From: Nonlabens ulvanivorans
GTDB lineage: Bacteria; Bacteroidota; Bacteroidia; Flavobacteriales; Flavobacteriaceae
NCBI RefSeq assembly: GCF_000755285.1
Contig: NZ_BBMK01000006.1
Span: 62,001 to 126,000 of the forward strand
Direction of reading: 5' to 3'
DNA: 64,000 bases
A program made the position numbers and the translations under genes. Of this stretch, positions 62,437 through 64,000 are shown in pieces (the first letter of the stretch is position 1; each line of letters opens with the position of its first letter). The notes under the pieces were generated by a model. The model made no database searches and was not told the origin of the DNA. It worked only from the letters and a program-made list of their open reading frames with translations.

Positions 62437-63145
62437 ATGAAAAAGATCATAATCCTTTTAACCATAGCTATTAGTTTTAACAGTTGCGGTAGTCTCAATG
62501 AAATTGTTAATAGTATACCATCAGGCAGTGGTGGCGTTTTATCTCAAGCAGACATAGGCAATGGACTTAGACAAGCTCTTGATCAAGGAATTGACAAGGA
62601 AGTTTCTAAGCTTATGGCCACAGATGGTTTCTATAGAAATGAACTGGTTAAAATATTATTGCCAGAAGAATTACAAAAAGTAGACGATGGTTTACGTAAA
62701 ATAGGTTTATCAAGTGTCGCAGATGAAGGACTTAAACTTCTTAATCGCGCTGCCGAGGATGCTACAAAAGAAGCACTTCCTATCTTTGTAGATGCTGTTA
62801 AAGGAATATCTTTTAATGATGCAAAACAAATTTTATTAGGTGATCAACGTGCAGCAACTTCTTACCTAGAAACGGCAACACAACAAGCCTTGTACGCAAA
62901 ATTCAGCTATTATTAATAATAAACTGGGTGAAGTAGGTGCGACAGAACTATGGTCTGGTGCTATTAATAAATACAACTCTTTGCCATTAACTAGTGATGT
63001 AAATCCAGACTTAACTGATTATGTTACTCAAAAGGCACTTGAAGGTGTTTATAAAATGATTGCTCAAGAAGAAATTCAAATACGTAGTCAAGTATCATCT
63101 AGAGGTACAGATTTATTACAACGTGTATTTGCATTGCAAGACTAA
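62437..63145 (+). CDS. DUF4197 family lipoprotein (one apparent frameshift)
   Basis: About 236 residues after correction. Lipoprotein signal MKKIIILLTIAISFNSCG. DUF4197 body: DIGNGLRQALDQGIDKEVSKLM, EELQKVDDGLRKIG, NRAAEDATKEALPIFVDAVKGISFNDAKQIL. Two bases appear missing near 62907 (AGCCCTATT restores KFSPIINNKLGEVGATELW), after which the frame runs through ALEGVYKMIAQEE and LLQRVFALQD to 63145. Function unknown. It has its own -7 element. Confidence 0.88.
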
Positions 63146-63237
63146 ATGTAACAGCCTTTTTACAATCAATTAACCTGTGTGAAAGAATATTATAGAATTT
63201 TGCCCTGCTGTTGAATCGTTATAATGGGTTAGTTAAT

Positions 63238-63272
63238 AAAGGAAACCGTTTATATTAATGTTTTCCTTTTTT
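63238..63272 (+). terminator. Terminator-like hairpin after the DUF4197 gene
   Basis: AAAGGAAAC and GTTTTCCTTT pair with one bulged base; a T run follows. It lies about 93 bp beyond the DUF4197 stop. Confidence 0.6.
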
Positions 63273-63354
63273 ATTTAAAATCTCACGCAACCTTTTAAGG
63301 TTATCGACGTCTAGTAAGTGTATGTTTCGACATCATTAAGGGGGGGATTTTAAG

Positions 63355-63388
63355 AAGGCTGTTTCAATTGAAGCAGCCTTTTTTTTAT
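63355..63388 (+). terminator. Rho-independent terminator of an unidentified transcript
   Basis: AAGGCTG(TTTC) / (GAAG)CAGCCTT stem followed by eight or more T. No gene ends just upstream of it, so it either backs up the previous terminator or ends a small RNA. Confidence 0.75.
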
Positions 63389-63507
63389 GTAAAATGAATT
63401 GTGAACAAACTCACAATTGGTATTTTGTTAACCGTTATTAACTTTAAATGGGGGGGAAAATAATAGACAGCCTAGAATTAATTTTGTTGTCTAAATGATA
63501 AGATAAA

Positions 63508-63678
63508 ATGAGTGACCGCACTTTAGATTTATATAAGAAAGAGCGTCTATACTGTTCTATGATTAGAAAGTCTTTTGACGTTGCATTAAAAGATAGAAAT
63601 CGCAGTAAAGCTATTCTCAAAAAAGCAGAACAGCTTAAAGCAGAAATTATACAGCTCAAACAATCACTGTTTAATTAG
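63508..63678 (+). CDS. Small basic helical protein (56 residues)
   Basis: MSDRTLDLYKKERLY... with Lys/Arg-rich, heptad-like helix (KAILKKAEQLKAEIIQLKQSL). It starts at ATG 63508 and stops at 63678, 8 bp into the convergent substrate-binding gene. No family recognised. The even charge pattern and intact frame support a real gene, but it could also be spurious. Confidence 0.45.
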   Translation: MSDRTLDLYKKERLYCSMIRKSFDVALKDRNRSKAILKKAEQLKAEIIQLKQSLFN

Positions 63679-64000
63679 ACCTTAACTTTTTAAAATAGTT
63701 AGGTGCATCTATTAAACGGCTTCCGTACCATGAAAAATACGTCCCATCAACTGTTAGTAACATGGGACTTTTTAATTCCGCTTTCGCGAAAGCGTCTTCA
63801 ATATCCTTCTTATCTGACTCACTGAAGGAATAAGGTTCTGATGAAAACAGAATAACTTCAGGATTTAAATTAACAATGTTTTGTAGTGTCAATTCTGGAT
63901 AGCGACTTGCACCATCCATGATGTTTTTATAACCACCGCGCTCCATGATATCGTGAATAAAGGTATCGCTACCGACCGTCATATATGGATCTTTCCATAT
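63671..64000 (-). CDS. ABC transporter substrate-binding protein, BtuF/FhuD-like (5' part beyond window)
   Basis: The C-terminal 109 residues of a helical-backbone metal-receptor protein. The segment MTVGSDTFIHDIMERGGYKNI, then LTLQNIVNLNPEVILFSSEP and a C-terminal YFSWYGSRLIDAPNY are typical of periplasmic binding proteins for cobalamin or iron complexes. The ligand cannot be told from this part. Its start lies outside the window. A dispersed palindrome is read as DAFAKAE. Confidence 0.85.
   Translation of the reverse strand: MWKDPYMTVGSDTFIHDIMERGGYKNIMDGASRYPELTLQNIVNLNPEVILFSSEPYSFSESDKKDIEDAFAKAELKSPMLLTVDGTYFSWYGSRLIDAPNYFKKLRSN
63779..63794. repeat. Dispersed palindrome copy 15
   Basis: Perfect 16-mer in the substrate-binding protein gene, read as DAFAKAE. 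Confidence 0.9.

Larger units (their letters stand above)
63146..63507. other. Gene-free gap with two terminator-like hairpins and two seven-G runs
   Basis: No convincing reading frame. It holds a hairpin near 63238-63272, an unassigned stretch 63273-63339 with a short AACCTTTTAAGGTT palindrome, a seven-G run (63340-63346), a strong terminator (63355-63388) and another seven-G run (63450-63456). A short RNA ending at the second terminator is possible but not shown. Confidence 0.5.

Overview
This AT-rich window comes from the chromosome of a marine-type Flavobacteriaceae bacterium (Bacteroidota). The evidence is type IX secretion (T9SS) sorting domains, families restricted to Bacteroidota (DUF4835, DUF6913, DUF6952, the Bacteroidota form of RpoZ, head-GIN proteins), TAnnTTTG -7 promoter elements and a lack of strong Shine-Dalgarno sites. 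The dispersed CGCTTTCGCGAAAGCG palindrome recalls Nonlabens and close relatives, but the genus is only a guess. I saw no rRNA, tRNA, CRISPR, prophage or insertion sequence.

Layout. 1-10.3 kb: two giant tandem secreted FN3/MAM/CUB repeat proteins. 10.5-17.8 kb: leftward housekeeping block fabI, recN, DUF4835, coaBC, rpoZ, bamD, dapA, DUF6913. 17.9-23 kb: 5'-nucleotidase split over two genes, a FISUMP lipoprotein, a small membrane protein, amtB and a secreted protein. 23-31.6 kb: ligA, then a GH20 / cutC / GH2 glycosidase cluster, then prmC. 31.7-36.7 kb: GNAT, ribD, DMT transporter, lipocalin-like lipoprotein, YigZ, PNPOx-like, thioesterase. 36.8-38.8 kb: dnaA and a low-molecular-weight phosphatase. 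39.3-42.3 kb: menC / CPBP protease / menE. 42.4-47.5 kb: two tandem L-domain T9SS proteins. 47.6-52.8 kb: DUF4442, DUF4870 / PadR / PspC / GIN, trxB. 52.9-60.7 kb: cupin, nhaC, MBL hydrolase, patatin, DUF4349, an unknown two-gene unit, then peroxiredoxin / thioredoxin / DUF6952. 60.8-64 kb: beta-barrel protein, lipoprotein, DUF4197, a 56-residue small gene and the C-terminal part of a substrate-binding protein.

How the genes work together. Many genes serve the envelope and central metabolism (CoA, lysine/peptidoglycan, menaquinone, riboflavin, fatty acids). The glycosidases and four T9SS-type proteins fit a particle- or polysaccharide-associated lifestyle. trxB, peroxiredoxin and thioredoxin form a thiol-redox set.

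Two sequence-level features dominate. First, a 16-base palindrome occurs about every 4 kb, mostly inside genes and mostly read as Ala-Phe-Ala-Lys-Ala. Second, about 24 apparent single- or double-base indels break about 20 genes, including dnaA and ligA. Insertions fall mainly in G/C runs and deletions mainly in short doublets. G runs of 7 are also strikingly frequent where family consensus or stem pairing predicts 4. I treat the broken genes as sequence or assembly errors in intact genes and give coordinates for the reconstructed genes.
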